From assembly GCA_029781135.1 (NCBI GenBank), contig JAKOXH010000061.1:1-64000 (forward strand): a stretch of 64,000 nucleotides of DNA, read 5' to 3'. The position numbers and the translations under genes are program-made. This DNA is from Planctomycetota bacterium (lineage in GTDB: Bacteria > Planctomycetota > Planctomycetia > Pirellulales > Lacipirellulaceae). Positions within the stretch are counted from its first letter, which is position 1; every line of letters begins with the position of its first letter. A model generated the notes under the pieces. The model was not told the origin of the DNA. It was given only the letters and a program-made list of their open reading frames with translations, and did no database searches. Shown here piece after piece: positions 1 through 7,214 of this stretch.

Positions 1-2
1 AT

Positions 3-1156
3 GGCCTGTTGGACGCGGAAGCGGAGCAGTTCTGCCGAGCCGCACGCTACGAACGCACCGCGGACCGGGTGGACACGCGGGCCGGCTCGTATGAGCGGAA
101 GCTCATCACGAAGGCCGGCGAGGTGAAGCTCAAGGTGCCGCGGCTGCGGAGCCTGCCGTTTGAGACGCAGGACCAACGCTACGCGTCGGTGCCCTTGAGC
201 GTTACCGGCGTCGGGAATCGAGCGTCGAGGAAGCTTTGATGGAGATGTACCTGGCCGGCGTCAGTGTGCGTCGGGTGGAAGACATCACCGAGGCGTTGTG
301 GGGCACGCGGGTGTCGCCGAGCACGTTGAGCGAACTCAATCAGCAGCTTTACGAGCGGATCGAGGCCTGGCGGAATCAGCCGATTACGGGCCGCTTCGCC
401 TACATCTACCTGGATGGCATCTGGCTGAAGCGCTCGTGGGGTGGCGAGGTCAAGAAAGTGGCCGTGTTGGTGGCGATCGGCGTGGACCAGGATGGCTACT
501 GCCAGATTCTGGGCGTGGTCGAAGGGGCGAAGGAAGATGCCGAGAGCTGGCGGCAGTTCCTGCGGCACCTCAAAGAGCGCGGGTTAACCGGTGTGGAGCT
601 CGTCGTGAGTGACAAGTGCCTGGGGTTGGTCGAAGCGCTCGGCGAGTTTTATCCCGCGGCCGCGTGGCAGCGCTGCATGGTCCACTGGTTCCGCAACGTG
701 CTCGCCGTGATCCCTACCAGCAAGGCCCGGGAAGTGGTCGCGATGCTCAAGGCGATCCATGCCCAGGAAGACCGCGCGGCAGCCGAGAAGAAGGCGGTTG
801 ACGTGGTGACGAAGCTCCACGAGATGCGACTGGCAAAGGCCGCCAAGGTCGTGGAAGAAAGCGTGGGTGAGACGCTCAGTTACATGGCCTTCCCACGCGA
901 GCACTGGACGCGCATCCGCACGAACAACCCCCTGGAACGAATCATGCGAGAGATTCGCGGCTGGACGCGGGTCGTGGGCGCTTTCCCCGACGGCAACAGT
1001 GCGTTGATGCTGGTAGCCGCCAGGCTACGTCACGTGGCCGGTACCCGTTGGGGCACGCGGAAGTATCTCGACATGACTCGGCTCGGCGAGCACGACCGCG
1101 AAAAAACGTTGGAAAATCGCGCGCAACAAAATGGAGAGTTTACTCTAACCCAATGA
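3..1156 (+). pseudogene. IS256-family transposase, frameshifted
   Basis: This is a DDE transposase that would cut and join the ends of its own element. The first part reads to a stop at 239 and includes AGEVKLKVPRLRSLPFETQ, typical of the family just before the catalytic core. The second part is in another frame from about 200 and begins RYRRRESSVEEALMEMYLAG, followed by a complete C-terminal domain. Asp in YLDGIW, Asp in VVSDKCLG and Glu in NNPLERIMREI fit the DDE triad. The junction holds about 29 bases (roughly 171-199) where the family normally has 9 to 12, so an insertion of about 17-20 bases explains the frameshift. The gene is probably inactive unless frameshifting rescues it. Confidence 0.8.
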
Positions 1157-1170
1157 CTGAACTAACGGAT

Positions 1171-1210
1171 AGCGGCCGCGCAAGACCTTGGAGGGGTCTT
1201 GCGGGCCGCT
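1171..1210. repeat. Hairpin inside the IS right end
   Basis: AGCGGCC followed by GCAAGACC is matched on the far side by GGTCTTGC followed by GGCCGCT, with one unpaired base and a 7-base loop. There is no T tract. It lies between the transposase stop and the terminal repeat and may insulate the element from outside transcription. Confidence 0.6.
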
Positions 1211-1240
1211 CCCCTACCAGACAAGGGAACAGCCCATAAC

Positions 1241-1268
1241 AATTGTGCGCAACTTGACAGACACTACC
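1241..1268. repeat. Putative right terminal inverted repeat of the IS
   Basis: The sequence reads TGTGCGCAACTTGACAGACA and ends ACTACC. Its complement starts GGTAGTGTCTG, the GG-start expected of IS256-type ends. The partner left end is outside the window, so the boundary is inferred. Confidence 0.5.
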
Positions 1269-1617
1269 GCTGGCCCTCCTTTCTTTGCCGAGAGTGGCGA
1301 CTGAGGATTGGTGTTCTTTGCGGACCACGTGTTTCAATCTTTCATTAGACAACTCCTGTACTAAATTGATTCTGCGAAATGCAAGCTGGCCGTCTTTCCG
1401 ATTACCACCCCACTGGCAGCTCAATTGCTGACTTTGGGAAGCTATTTCCGAACAACTGGTAGCATAAACCACATGGGGAAAAAGGTCCATAGATGTCAAA
1501 TGGACCAAAAGATCAAATAGTCTACTGAGCATGTTGAGGCAAAACACGCTAGTGCCCCAAGTGGTTTCGAGGTATAATTGGGCTATGGAAATGACACTCC
1601 TTACAGGGACAATTGCC
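1269..1617. other. Intergenic stretch without a recognisable gene
   Basis: No reading frame here looks coding on either strand. A TATAAT hexamer at 1573-1578 could be a -10 box for the small gene that follows, but no good -35 lies at the right spacing. Confidence 0.5.
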
Positions 1618-1848
1618 ATGGCGGAACAACCCAAAGCCAAAAGACGGCGGTCAACTCAGGAATCTGAGGCGAAAGTCGTGCGGGACCGCGTTCTGAAGGT
1701 GTTTTTGACGTCGGAGGAACTGAGAAAGCTACGAATGGCCGCAGGATTTACAGACGAATCGCAGACGGATTTCCTAAGAAAGGCGGCGATCGAAAGGGCT
1801 ACCGAGGTATTGGCCAGTCCGGAGCTCAAAGAATCACTTAAGAAGTAG
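1618..1848 (+). CDS. Small basic protein, possible ribbon-helix-helix DNA binder
   Basis: A 76-residue protein starting MAEQPKAKRRRSTQ. The N terminus is highly basic. The remainder reads VFLTSEELRKLRMAAG, then QTDFLRKAAIERATEVL, the beta-strand, helix, helix rhythm of ribbon-helix-helix proteins such as MobC-like accessory factors. I chose ATG 1618 because the basic tail starts there and AGGGA lies about 10 bases upstream; ATG 1585 and 1591 are in frame and possible. A TATAAT box at 1573-1578 precedes it. It stands alone between the IS and tRNA-Ser. The function is not established: DNA binding is inferred from composition and pattern only. Confidence 0.5.
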   Translation: MAEQPKAKRRRSTQESEAKVVRDRVLKVFLTSEELRKLRMAAGFTDESQTDFLRKAAIERATEVLASPELKESLKK

Positions 1849-2254
1849 GCTGGAGAGGCTGAAAGATGGGGTTGGCTCGCTGGTCCCGAGTGGGGCGTCG
1901 AGGCGGGAGGCCTGATTGCCGGTTGCAATTTTGCACAAGCGGGTATTGCCTTGTTTTTCAGGGTCTTTGTGCCAAGTTGAAGGTGCTTGGGATAAGATTG
2001 CGGCATGTTTAATCAAGAAGAAGTCTGGTGGAGTCAAGGGTGTCCCATCCGCCACCACTTTGCACAAACCCGCTAGACAGATTGGCGGTAGCGGCTTGAA
2101 GTGCAATGCCACGTGAGCGGGATTAACCGGAATATACAAATCGCCTCACGGATACACTATTGGCCGCGGTTATTTGCAAGAGTAGTAGAGTCTGATTTGG
2201 GTGATGACGATCCGGCAACAAAACTGTGAGAAAGAGCACATAGACAAGACTTTT
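1849..2254. other. Intergenic stretch upstream of tRNA-Ser
   Basis: About 400 bases with no convincing gene. TTTGCACAA occurs twice (near 1931 and 2060), flanked by complementary CGGGT and ACCCG, so a long imperfect stem is possible. No promoter for the tRNA could be assigned with confidence. Confidence 0.4.
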
Positions 2255-2339
2255 GGTTGGGTGGCCGAGTGGTTTAAGGCACCGGTCTTGAAAACCGGCG
2301 TACCGCAAGGTACCGGGGGTTCGAATCCCTCCCCAACCG
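2255..2339 (+). tRNA. tRNA-Ser(UGA)
   Basis: An 85-base class II tRNA. The acceptor GGTTGGG pairs with CCCAACC, with discriminator G at 2339. The anticodon stem CCGGT/ACCGG encloses loop CTTGAAA, giving anticodon TGA (reads UCA). A variable arm is present (GGTACC type) and the T arm contains GGTTCGAATCC. CCA is not encoded. Its last 14 bases are part of the attachment site of the integrated element that follows. Confidence 0.95.
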
Positions 2340-2343
2340 CTTT
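2326..2343 (+). other. attL: left attachment core in the tRNA-Ser 3' end
   Basis: TCCCTCCCCAACCGCTTT is found here, spanning the tRNA 3' end, and again exactly at 11940-11957 just beyond the integrase gene. This is the usual product of tyrosine-recombinase integration into a tRNA 3' end, which leaves the tRNA intact. Confidence 0.88.
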
Positions 2344-2350
2344 GACCAGC

Positions 2351-2380
2351 AAGCCCCGATAGCCCATCGGGGCTTGTTTC
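2351..2380 (+). terminator. Terminator downstream of tRNA-Ser, supplied by the element
   Basis: AAGCCCCGAT and ATCGGGGCTT form a 10-bp stem with a 5-base loop, followed by GTTTCGTTT. It lies just inside the element, so the element appears to bring its own terminator for the tRNA transcript. Confidence 0.75.
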
Positions 2381-2475
2381 GTTTCAATCGCTGCTTTTAC
2401 AGCTTAATTCCAGCCTAGTTTAGTTTATGGTGGATTCGCTAAAAGTATCGGCTGACACCCAAACGCACCCGATAA

Positions 2476-2525
2476 TGCACCGCTTTGTGCACCGCTTTGG
2501 TGACTCACCTTAACAATTGCACCGC
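2476..2525. repeat. Left-end TGCACCGC repeats, candidate integrase arm sites
   Basis: TGCACCGC occurs at 2476-2483, 2488-2495 and 2518-2525. The first two are 12 bases apart. The same octamer pair with the same 12-base period lies near the right end of the element (11874-11893). Confidence 0.5.
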
Positions 2526-2597
2526 CTGGCACTGTGCTGCGTATCAGTGGCTTTCATTGGAGGACGCCTTGCTGCAACGAATTCGCATAGTGAACAC

Positions 2598-2626
2598 TTG
2601 ACACCTATAGGGCATATCTGTACATT
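2598..2626 (+). promoter_or_regulatory. Sigma-70-like promoter, possibly giving a leaderless mRNA
   Basis: A perfect TTGACA (2598-2603), a 17-base spacer and TACATT (2621-2626, 4 of 6 matches). Initiation 7 bases after the -10 box would fall on or next to ATG 2633, so the transcript would have little or no leader. Confidence 0.55.
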
Positions 2627-2632
2627 TCCGGT

Positions 2633-2878
2633 ATGGAACGGTTTTTTGCGAATGGGCAGCCGATTGTCGAAACGAGCGACGGCAGGAACACGACCGCGAA
2701 CGTGGGCATTATTTCGACCACGTTCAATGGACAGCCTAACGTCCTAATTCTCGACGACAACGAAGCCAGCCAGCCGCAATTACCAATCGAAGAACTTATC
2801 GTAAAAGCGGAACGTCGCGTTCGTGCTCGGAACCGGATGCACGCACGACGCACCCGCGAATTGCGAATTGACAATTAA
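2633..2878 (+). CDS. Unknown 81-residue protein, first gene of the element
   Basis: I do not recognise this protein. It starts MERFFANGQPIVETSDG, has a middle section rich in N, T and hydrophobic residues (NVLILDDNEASQP), and ends in a strongly basic helix-like tail (KAERRVRARNRMHARRTREL), which would suit nucleic-acid binding. The ATG at 2633 has no Shine-Dalgarno sequence, but a good promoter ends 6 bases upstream. After the stop come a perfect interrupted palindrome and a terminator, so it is transcribed on its own. Its position first in the element, with private promoter and terminator, suggests a regulator or an early gene. This is inference only. Confidence 0.6.
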   Translation: MERFFANGQPIVETSDGRNTTANVGIISTTFNGQPNVLILDDNEASQPQLPIEELIVKAERRVRARNRMHARRTRELRIDN

Positions 2879-2919
2879 ACGGCAGTCGCCACTGCCAAGA
2901 GCGCGAAAGCACATCGGAC

Positions 2920-2940
2920 CACTGTGAAACTTTCACAGTG
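2920..2940. promoter_or_regulatory. Perfect palindrome with one central base, operator-like
   Basis: CACTGTGAAA, a single C, then TTTCACAGTG: perfect 10-base arms. No T tract follows, so it is not a simple terminator. It lies between the first element gene and the excisionase operon and could bind a repressor or serve as a replication or packaging signal. Confidence 0.55.
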
Positions 2941-2993
2941 CCACCCCAGGGTACGGGGAATGTTTCCGATGCTGCGCGCGCTTACTCCACCTG

Positions 2994-3044
2994 AAACCCT
3001 CAGGCAGCCGCATTCGTCGGAATGTGTTTGCCTGAGGGTTTTTT
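2994..3044 (+). terminator. Rho-independent terminator before the excisionase gene
   Basis: AAACCCTCAGGCA pairs fully with TGCCTGAGGGTTT across a 22-base loop, and TTTTTT follows (3039-3044). Inside the loop CATTC and GAATG can pair as well. It separates the first element gene from the operon starting at 3060. Confidence 0.8.
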
Positions 3045-3059
3045 GTTGGAGTAATTCCA

Positions 3060-3290
3060 GTGGTTTACAAGTCTAAGAAAGCCGCCAAGGCTGACGACCT
3101 TTCGCCGGAACACCTTGCAAAGCTTCGCTGGCTGACGCCAAGGCAAACCGCCGTTTATTTGCAGGTATCTCGAAATACGCTGCAAGAAATGCAAGAAACG
3201 CTGCCGCACTCTCGCCTGAGTGCCCGCGTTATCCGTTTTGACCGCGAGCAGCTTGATAAGTGCGTGGCCGAAAAATCGGCTGCCGTCTAA
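3060..3290 (+). CDS. Excisionase/AlpA-like helix-turn-helix protein
   Basis: A 76-residue protein. Residues 24-40 read RWLTPRQTAVYLQVSRN, the winged-helix DNA-binding start typical of excisionase-family (Xis/AlpA/MerR-like) proteins, followed by VIRFDREQLDKCV, the usual end of that domain. Such proteins bend DNA at attachment sites and direct excision, or switch on element genes. The GTG start has TGGAG 8 bases upstream. It opens the replication operon, 16 bases after a strong terminator, so it needs read-through or a promoter within the terminator region. The excision role is inferred from family and context. Confidence 0.75.
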   Translation: MVYKSKKAAKADDLSPEHLAKLRWLTPRQTAVYLQVSRNTLQEMQETLPHSRLSARVIRFDREQLDKCVAEKSAAV

Positions 3291-3363
3291 TACCCCAAAA
3301 CAAAAAGCCCGCCGGCTGCATTGTTTGGCGACTCGCAGCGCGACGGGCGGAAAGGAAAAAGCG

Positions 3364-3846
3364 ATGAGTAAGAAGCTTACAGACATTCTAGCAAACGGTT
3401 CGGCCGACGCACTACGCAAACAATGGGGTGAAACGGAAGCCGCGGGCGAATTCACGTCGTTACCAGCCGGCGAGTACGTCGCACGTATTATTGACGGTGA
3501 ACTAGAGACCAGCCGCAAGAATAGCACGCCGGGTTACAAGCTGACGTTTCGCGTTCTCGAAGGTGACTTCGAGGGGCGGCAATTCTGGCACGATATTTGG
3601 CTCACGCCGGCGGCGTTGCCAATGGCCAAACGCGATTTAGGCAAGTTGGGCGTAACCGAACTAGACCAGTTGAGCCAACCGCTACCCGCCGGCATTCGCT
3701 GCCGGGTGAAACTTGCCTTGCGTCGTGAGGATGATGGCGCCGAACATAATAAAGTTCGACGGTTCGACGTGGAAGGCATCGACGAATTGGAAGCCGACGC
3801 ATTCGCACCCGCCGACGCCAACAGCGAAGGGGGCGGCAATGGCTGA
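3364..3846 (+). CDS. DUF669-like phage protein, probable single-strand DNA binding
   Basis: A 160-residue protein starting MSKKLTDILANGS. The core reads FTSLPAGEYVARIIDGELE, then GYKLTFRVLEGDFEGRQFW, which is the DUF669 pattern found in phage replication modules next to primases and helicases. The C terminus is acidic (DELEADAFAPADANSEGG), as in many single-strand binding proteins. ATG 3364 was chosen because AAGGA sits 9 bases upstream; the frame is open further upstream, but without a better start. It overlaps the primase gene by 8 bases. A role in replication or recombination of element DNA is inferred from family and context. Confidence 0.72.
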   Translation: MSKKLTDILANGSADALRKQWGETEAAGEFTSLPAGEYVARIIDGELETSRKNSTPGYKLTFRVLEGDFEGRQFWHDIWLTPAALPMAKRDLGKLGVTELDQLSQPLPAGIRCRVKLALRREDDGAEHNKVRRFDVEGIDELEADAFAPADANSEGGGNG

Positions 3847-4822
3847 ATTTGGCTATGGCTTCCGAATTGTTGGCGACTGTCGCAACGAACGCCGGCTTGT
3901 CGATTGGCAAGCGGCGTTCGCTGGCTACGCTGATTGCGACGAACGAGCCGAAGTAAAAAGCGAAGCGTATTTATCGGCGTTCACATTTGCCGGAGAGTTC
4001 CGCCGGCACTTGGCGTTGCGTGGCACTACGAAAGGCTACGGCGGCGAATGCTTCGCGTTGTGGCTGTGGTTCGACATTGACCGCGACGGCGACCTGGAAG
4101 CGGCCACACGCGATGCAAGGCGATTGAGTGCGGCGACAGTGGACCGCTACCGAATCGACGGCGACGAACTGCTGCTGTTCTTTAGCGGCAGCAAGGGTTA
4201 TCACGTGGGACTGCCGGCTTCGCTCTTCGCTGCCGAGCCGTCACACGACTTCCACCGCATTGCACGGCAGTTTGCCGAACGCTTGGCGGCTGTTGTCGGC
4301 GTGACGGTGGATAGTGGCGTCTATGACCGCGTGCGAGCGTTTCGAGCACCCAACAGCCGGCACCCGAAAACGGGACTGCACAAGCGGCGATTCGAGTTCA
4401 ATGAACTGCTGCACCTGACGACGGCGGCGATATTGGAACGAGCCACAACGCCGGAAGCGTTCGAGCTGCCGGACGGTAACGCTACAAGTGAAGTTGCGGC
4501 GGACGATTGGCGGCGGGCAATCGAGGCGGTTCGCACGCAAGCGACAGCAGCACAACAGCGGCAAGCCAATGCGGCGGCAACGCTGAACCGGCAAACGCTC
4601 GAATTTATCCGCGACGGTGCAAGCCAAGGCGACCGGCACCGGCTGTTGTTTTCAGCGGCGGCGAACCTTGCGGAGTTCGGCTGTCCGTCGGCACTGGCTC
4701 ACGCACTGCTAACGGAAGGGGCGTTAGACAGTGGCCTACCGCCAAGCGACGTGCGGCGGCAAATTGATTGCGGCCTGGCACACCACACCACAACGCCGGA
4801 AGCGGCAAGGGGCGTGGCGTGA
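3839..4822 (+). CDS. Archaeo-eukaryotic primase-like protein (PrimPol type)
   Basis: A 327-residue protein. LWFDIDRDGD (about residues 76-85) supplies the metal-binding DxD, and FFSGSKGYHVGLP supplies the SxH-like motif of archaeo-eukaryotic primases. VYDRVRAFRAPNSRH and KTG follow, as in the third conserved region. It would make primers, or copy DNA, for autonomous replication of the excised element. The C-terminal third (from about residue 220) is likely a helical helicase-contacting region. It overlaps DUF669 by 8 bases and the ATPase gene by 4 (GTGA), so the three genes are translationally coupled. The family call is firm; polymerase versus primase activity is not decided. Confidence 0.85.
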   Translation: MAEFGYGFRIVGDCRNERRLVDWQAAFAGYADCDERAEVKSEAYLSAFTFAGEFRRHLALRGTTKGYGGECFALWLWFDIDRDGDLEAATRDARRLSAATVDRYRIDGDELLLFFSGSKGYHVGLPASLFAAEPSHDFHRIARQFAERLAAVVGVTVDSGVYDRVRAFRAPNSRHPKTGLHKRRFEFNELLHLTTAAILERATTPEAFELPDGNATSEVAADDWRRAIEAVRTQATAAQQRQANAAATLNRQTLEFIRDGASQGDRHRLLFSAAANLAEFGCPSALAHALLTEGALDSGLPPSDVRRQIDCGLAHHTTTPEAARGVA

Positions 4823-5748
4823 CGAAAGCGATCTACCAAACCGCGGCCGACGTGTTCGATAGTTGGCGTGACGACTTGCTGACAGGCGAGCCGCCAATCC
4901 TTTACCACATTGGCGACGGCGAACTAGGCCGAATTGAAATCGGGCCAAAGCTTGTGACGCTATTCGGCGGACCACCGGGCGGCGGCAAAACGGCGTTTAC
5001 GATGCAGGCGGCTGTCGATGCGTTGCGACTCAACGACGAACTGCGGGCGGTTGTCTGCAATATCGAAATGCCCGCGGCTGTGCTACTCGACCGCCAGCTA
5101 TCCCGGCTGTCGGGAATTCCAGCCGAGACAATTCGCTATCGGCGGTTCGACGAATCGCACGGCGAACGCCTGGACCGCGGCATGGCAACGCTGGAAACGA
5201 TAGCCGATAGGCTTTGCTTTGTCCGTCCGCCGTTCGACTTGGCAAACGTGGCGGCGACTGCGGACGAGTTCGGCGGCAAGCTGCTGCTGCTTGATTACAT
5301 TCAACGCATTCCGCCACCCGGCCAGCATGGCGACCGACGCGGAAGCGTTGACGCCACCATGAACTACCTGCGGCAGTTTGCCGATAACGGCGTGGCTGTC
5401 GTCGTCGTGGCGGCTGTTGCGAGGCAAAAGGACCGGCAGGGGCGTTCGAGCTACGGCGGCGACTCACTAACACTGGCAAGCTTCCGCGAATCGTCGGAAC
5501 TAGAGTTCGGGGCGGACGACGCATTCATTCTGGCACCCGACGACGACGACGCCGGCATGATTACGTTGAAACACCTAAAGGCGCGCCACACTGAACCGCG
5601 TGATATTCGGCTACGGTTCGACCGCAAGCTGCAAAGCTTTGGCGTTGACGAACCGCGACCGGCAGCCAAGCAGAACGGCAAGCTTTCGGCTTCGTTGGCG
5701 GCGTTGTGGAAGCAAACCAAAGCGGCTGACGAAGGTGCGGACGAATGA
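4819..5748 (+). CDS. RecA/DnaB-type replicative ATPase (helicase)
   Basis: A 309-residue protein. Walker A is GGPPGGGKTAFTMQ (about residues 51-64) and Walker B is LLLLDYIQRI. NIEMP after the first strand pair and SYGGDSLTLASFRESSELE near the end match the RecA-fold core of DnaB-family helicases. It lacks a separate DnaB N-terminal domain, so it is shorter than chromosomal DnaB. It most likely unwinds DNA for the primase encoded immediately upstream. I chose the GTG at 4819 because it overlaps the primase stop as GTGA; the frame is open from 4768. Confidence 0.82.
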   Translation: MTKAIYQTAADVFDSWRDDLLTGEPPILYHIGDGELGRIEIGPKLVTLFGGPPGGGKTAFTMQAAVDALRLNDELRAVVCNIEMPAAVLLDRQLSRLSGIPAETIRYRRFDESHGERLDRGMATLETIADRLCFVRPPFDLANVAATADEFGGKLLLLDYIQRIPPPGQHGDRRGSVDATMNYLRQFADNGVAVVVVAAVARQKDRQGRSSYGGDSLTLASFRESSELEFGADDAFILAPDDDDAGMITLKHLKARHTEPRDIRLRFDRKLQSFGVDEPRPAAKQNGKLSASLAALWKQTKAADEGADE

Positions 5749-6149
5749 CGACAGCGGCACCCGTATTGCCGGGCTGTAGCGTACTACCGCCGATGGAAAC
5801 GGTAGCCAAAATGAACGGCAAACCGAAAGGCAAACGGCAAACGGCGGAGCGGTTCGCCGTGCTGAATGCGTTTGTTGACGTGACTGCCGGCGAGTTATCC
5901 CGTAGCGAAATCATGGTGTGGCTTGTGTTATATCGAGATACGAAAAACGGAACGGCGAGAACGTCACAAGCCGACATTGCACGGCGAGGCGGGTTGAGTG
6001 TTCGTTCTGTGGCGGCGGCAATCGGAAAGTTGCGAGGGCGGGGGCTGCTGTCTGTCGTCCGCCGTGGCGGTTTGCAGTGCGGACCGTCAACGTATCGAGT
6101 TCACCCGCTAGGAGAAAGTTACAAGATGAAGCTGGCTTCATGTTGTTAG
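5745..6149 (+). CDS. Winged-helix protein, replication or regulatory
   Basis: A 134-residue protein overlapping the helicase gene by ATGA. Residues 55-100 (ELSRSEIMVWLVLYRD, then TSQADIARRGGLSVRSVAAA and IGKLRGRGLLSVVRRGG) form a winged helix-turn-helix of the type found in replication initiators and transcription factors. The first of three short palindromes (6126-6141) lies in its last codons and two more follow. It may therefore bind next to its own gene, either to start replication there or to repress the next operon. Which of the two cannot be told from sequence. Confidence 0.7.
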   Translation: MTTAAPVLPGCSVLPPMETVAKMNGKPKGKRQTAERFAVLNAFVDVTAGELSRSEIMVWLVLYRDTKNGTARTSQADIARRGGLSVRSVAAAIGKLRGRGLLSVVRRGGLQCGPSTYRVHPLGESYKMKLASCC

Positions 6150-6274
6150 ATGAAGCTGGCTTCATGTTGCTACATGCAGTTTTGCGTCCTTTACTAATGA
6201 AGCGTACTTCATACATCCCATAAAGGGACCATAAGTGCGTCCGCTTTTGTCCGCTTGATGCGGACAGCGGACGC
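6126..6274. other. Iteron-like palindromes and stem-loop, candidate replication origin
   Basis: ATGAAGC-TG-GCTTCAT occurs at 6126-6141 and 6150-6165, in a 24-base direct repeat. ATGAAG-CGTA-CTTCAT follows at 6197-6212. Next comes a large stem-loop: GCGTCCGC (6237) pairs with GCGGACGC (6267), and GTCCGC (6249) pairs with GCGGAC (6260), around a 5-base TTGAT loop. The block lies directly after the primase, helicase and winged-helix genes. This is the layout expected of a plasmid- or satellite-type origin, but operators for the winged-helix protein are an equal possibility. Confidence 0.5.
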
Positions 6275-6287
6275 TAAGAAAGAAAAC

Positions 6288-6569
6288 ATGACGACTACCG
6301 CCACGAGCACACCCGCCGACGTATTAGCTAGGCTTCAAGCCGCCTGGCACAACGCCGCGGACGTGACGACGAACAGCGAAGCGGAAGCCGAGCCGGCAAC
6401 AATCCCTTACTGCGGACCACACAACGACCCAAGTGAATGGGAATTGAAGCCGGATAAGTACAACCGTCCCGGCTGGCATGCTGCATACTGCCAACGCTGC
6501 GGCCGTTTTATCGGTTATCAGCCGCCACCCCAAGGCGGCAACTTAGCAAAAGGAACGGAACAGGAATGA
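6288..6569 (+). CDS. Small protein with possible zinc-binding Cys/His set
   Basis: A 93-residue protein not recognised by name. The N-terminal half is Ala/Thr/Glu rich (MTTTATSTPADVLARLQAAW). The C-terminal half has CGPHNDPSEW, then AYCQRCGRFIGY, so C, H, C and C could hold one zinc in a ribbon. Such ribbons often sit on primases and replication accessory proteins. ATG 6288 is preferred over TTG 6255 because the latter lies inside the stem-loop and has no ribosome site; AAGAAAG precedes 6288. Its stop overlaps the next start as ATGA. Confidence 0.6.
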   Translation: MTTTATSTPADVLARLQAAWHNAADVTTNSEAEAEPATIPYCGPHNDPSEWELKPDKYNRPGWHAAYCQRCGRFIGYQPPPQGGNLAKGTEQE

Positions 6570-6766
6570 ACGCAACGCGAGCCGACGAACGAAGGAAACG
6601 ACAACCGCACCCGCAAGGCGGACAGCACAGAAGCCCCCCCGGCGTGACGACGTTCGACAGCCTATCAGACAAAGAATGGGCGGAGGATATGAAACGGCGT
6701 TTGGATGACTTCATAGCCGAACAAGAGCGAGGCCGTTACGGACAAACGGCGGGAAGGGAATGGTAG
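6566..6766 (+). CDS. Small hydrophilic protein of unknown function
   Basis: A 66-residue protein starting MNATRADERRKRQ. The first half is basic and His/Pro rich. The second half (TFDSLSDKEWAEDMKRRLDDF, continuing IAEQERGR) looks like one amphipathic helix. Nothing is recognisable. It is taken as a gene because it overlaps its upstream neighbour by ATGA and ends 4 bases before the HNH gene, within a tightly packed operon. Confidence 0.5.
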   Translation: MNATRADERRKRQPHPQGGQHRSPPGVTTFDSLSDKEWAEDMKRRLDDFIAEQERGRYGQTAGREW

Positions 6767-6770
6767 TGCA

Positions 6771-7133
6771 ATGAACCGCGCCAAAACAATTTGCACCTAC
6801 CCCGGCTGCCGCACGATCTGCGACGGCGGACGTTGTGCCAAGCACAAGCGGGTTACTCAGCAGCGGACGCCAGACACCCGGCCAAGTGCCGCAGCACGTG
6901 GCTATGGCGCACGTTGGGCAGCAGCCAGCAAGGCGTACCGCCTGGCCAACCCGCTATGTGCTGAGTGTGCTAAGCGTGGGATTGTGAAGCCAGCGGAAGC
7001 CGTGGACCACGTTGTCGCGCACAACGGCGACACTGGCCTAATGTGGGATCAAAGCAATTGGCAAGCACTGTGCTGGTCGTGCCATAGCCGAAAGACGCAG
7101 CGCGAAAAGGCAACAGGGCCGGGGGTGGGTTAG
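6771..7133 (+). CDS. HNH endonuclease, packaging-associated type
   Basis: A 120-residue protein. The HNH core is AVDHVVAHNGD followed by NWQALCWSCHSRKTQRE: catalytic His in DH, Asn in SNWQALC, and His in the CWSCH pair. CAECAKRG plus CWSCH supply the four zinc cysteines. Small HNH proteins of this kind, sitting directly before the terminase genes of HK97-type phages, assist TerL and TerS in cutting DNA at cos. Here TerS follows 81 bases downstream, but no TerL is present, so the enzyme may act with a helper phage's TerL. Homing or other roles are less likely given the neighbours. Confidence 0.85.
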   Translation: MNRAKTICTYPGCRTICDGGRCAKHKRVTQQRTPDTRPSAAARGYGARWAAASKAYRLANPLCAECAKRGIVKPAEAVDHVVAHNGDTGLMWDQSNWQALCWSCHSRKTQREKATGPGVG

Positions 7134-7214
7134 TACTAGAAACGAGGGTCGCTAAGACCGTGTGGGCAGTCGCGTAAATAAAAATCGTCCCCCGTTCAAT
7201 CAGGAATTGAGAAA

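Larger units (their letters stand above)
1..1268 (+). mobile_element. IS256-family insertion sequence, right part
   Basis: The element enters from beyond the left edge, because its reading frame is already open at base 3. It contains a transposase reading frame of the IS256 family and ends near 1268. The end is placed at an AT-to-CC sequence (1241-1268) that on the other strand begins GGTAGTGTCTGTCAAG, a plausible terminal inverted repeat for this family. The left end is not in the window, so neither the partner repeat nor a target duplication can be checked. Confidence 0.75.
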
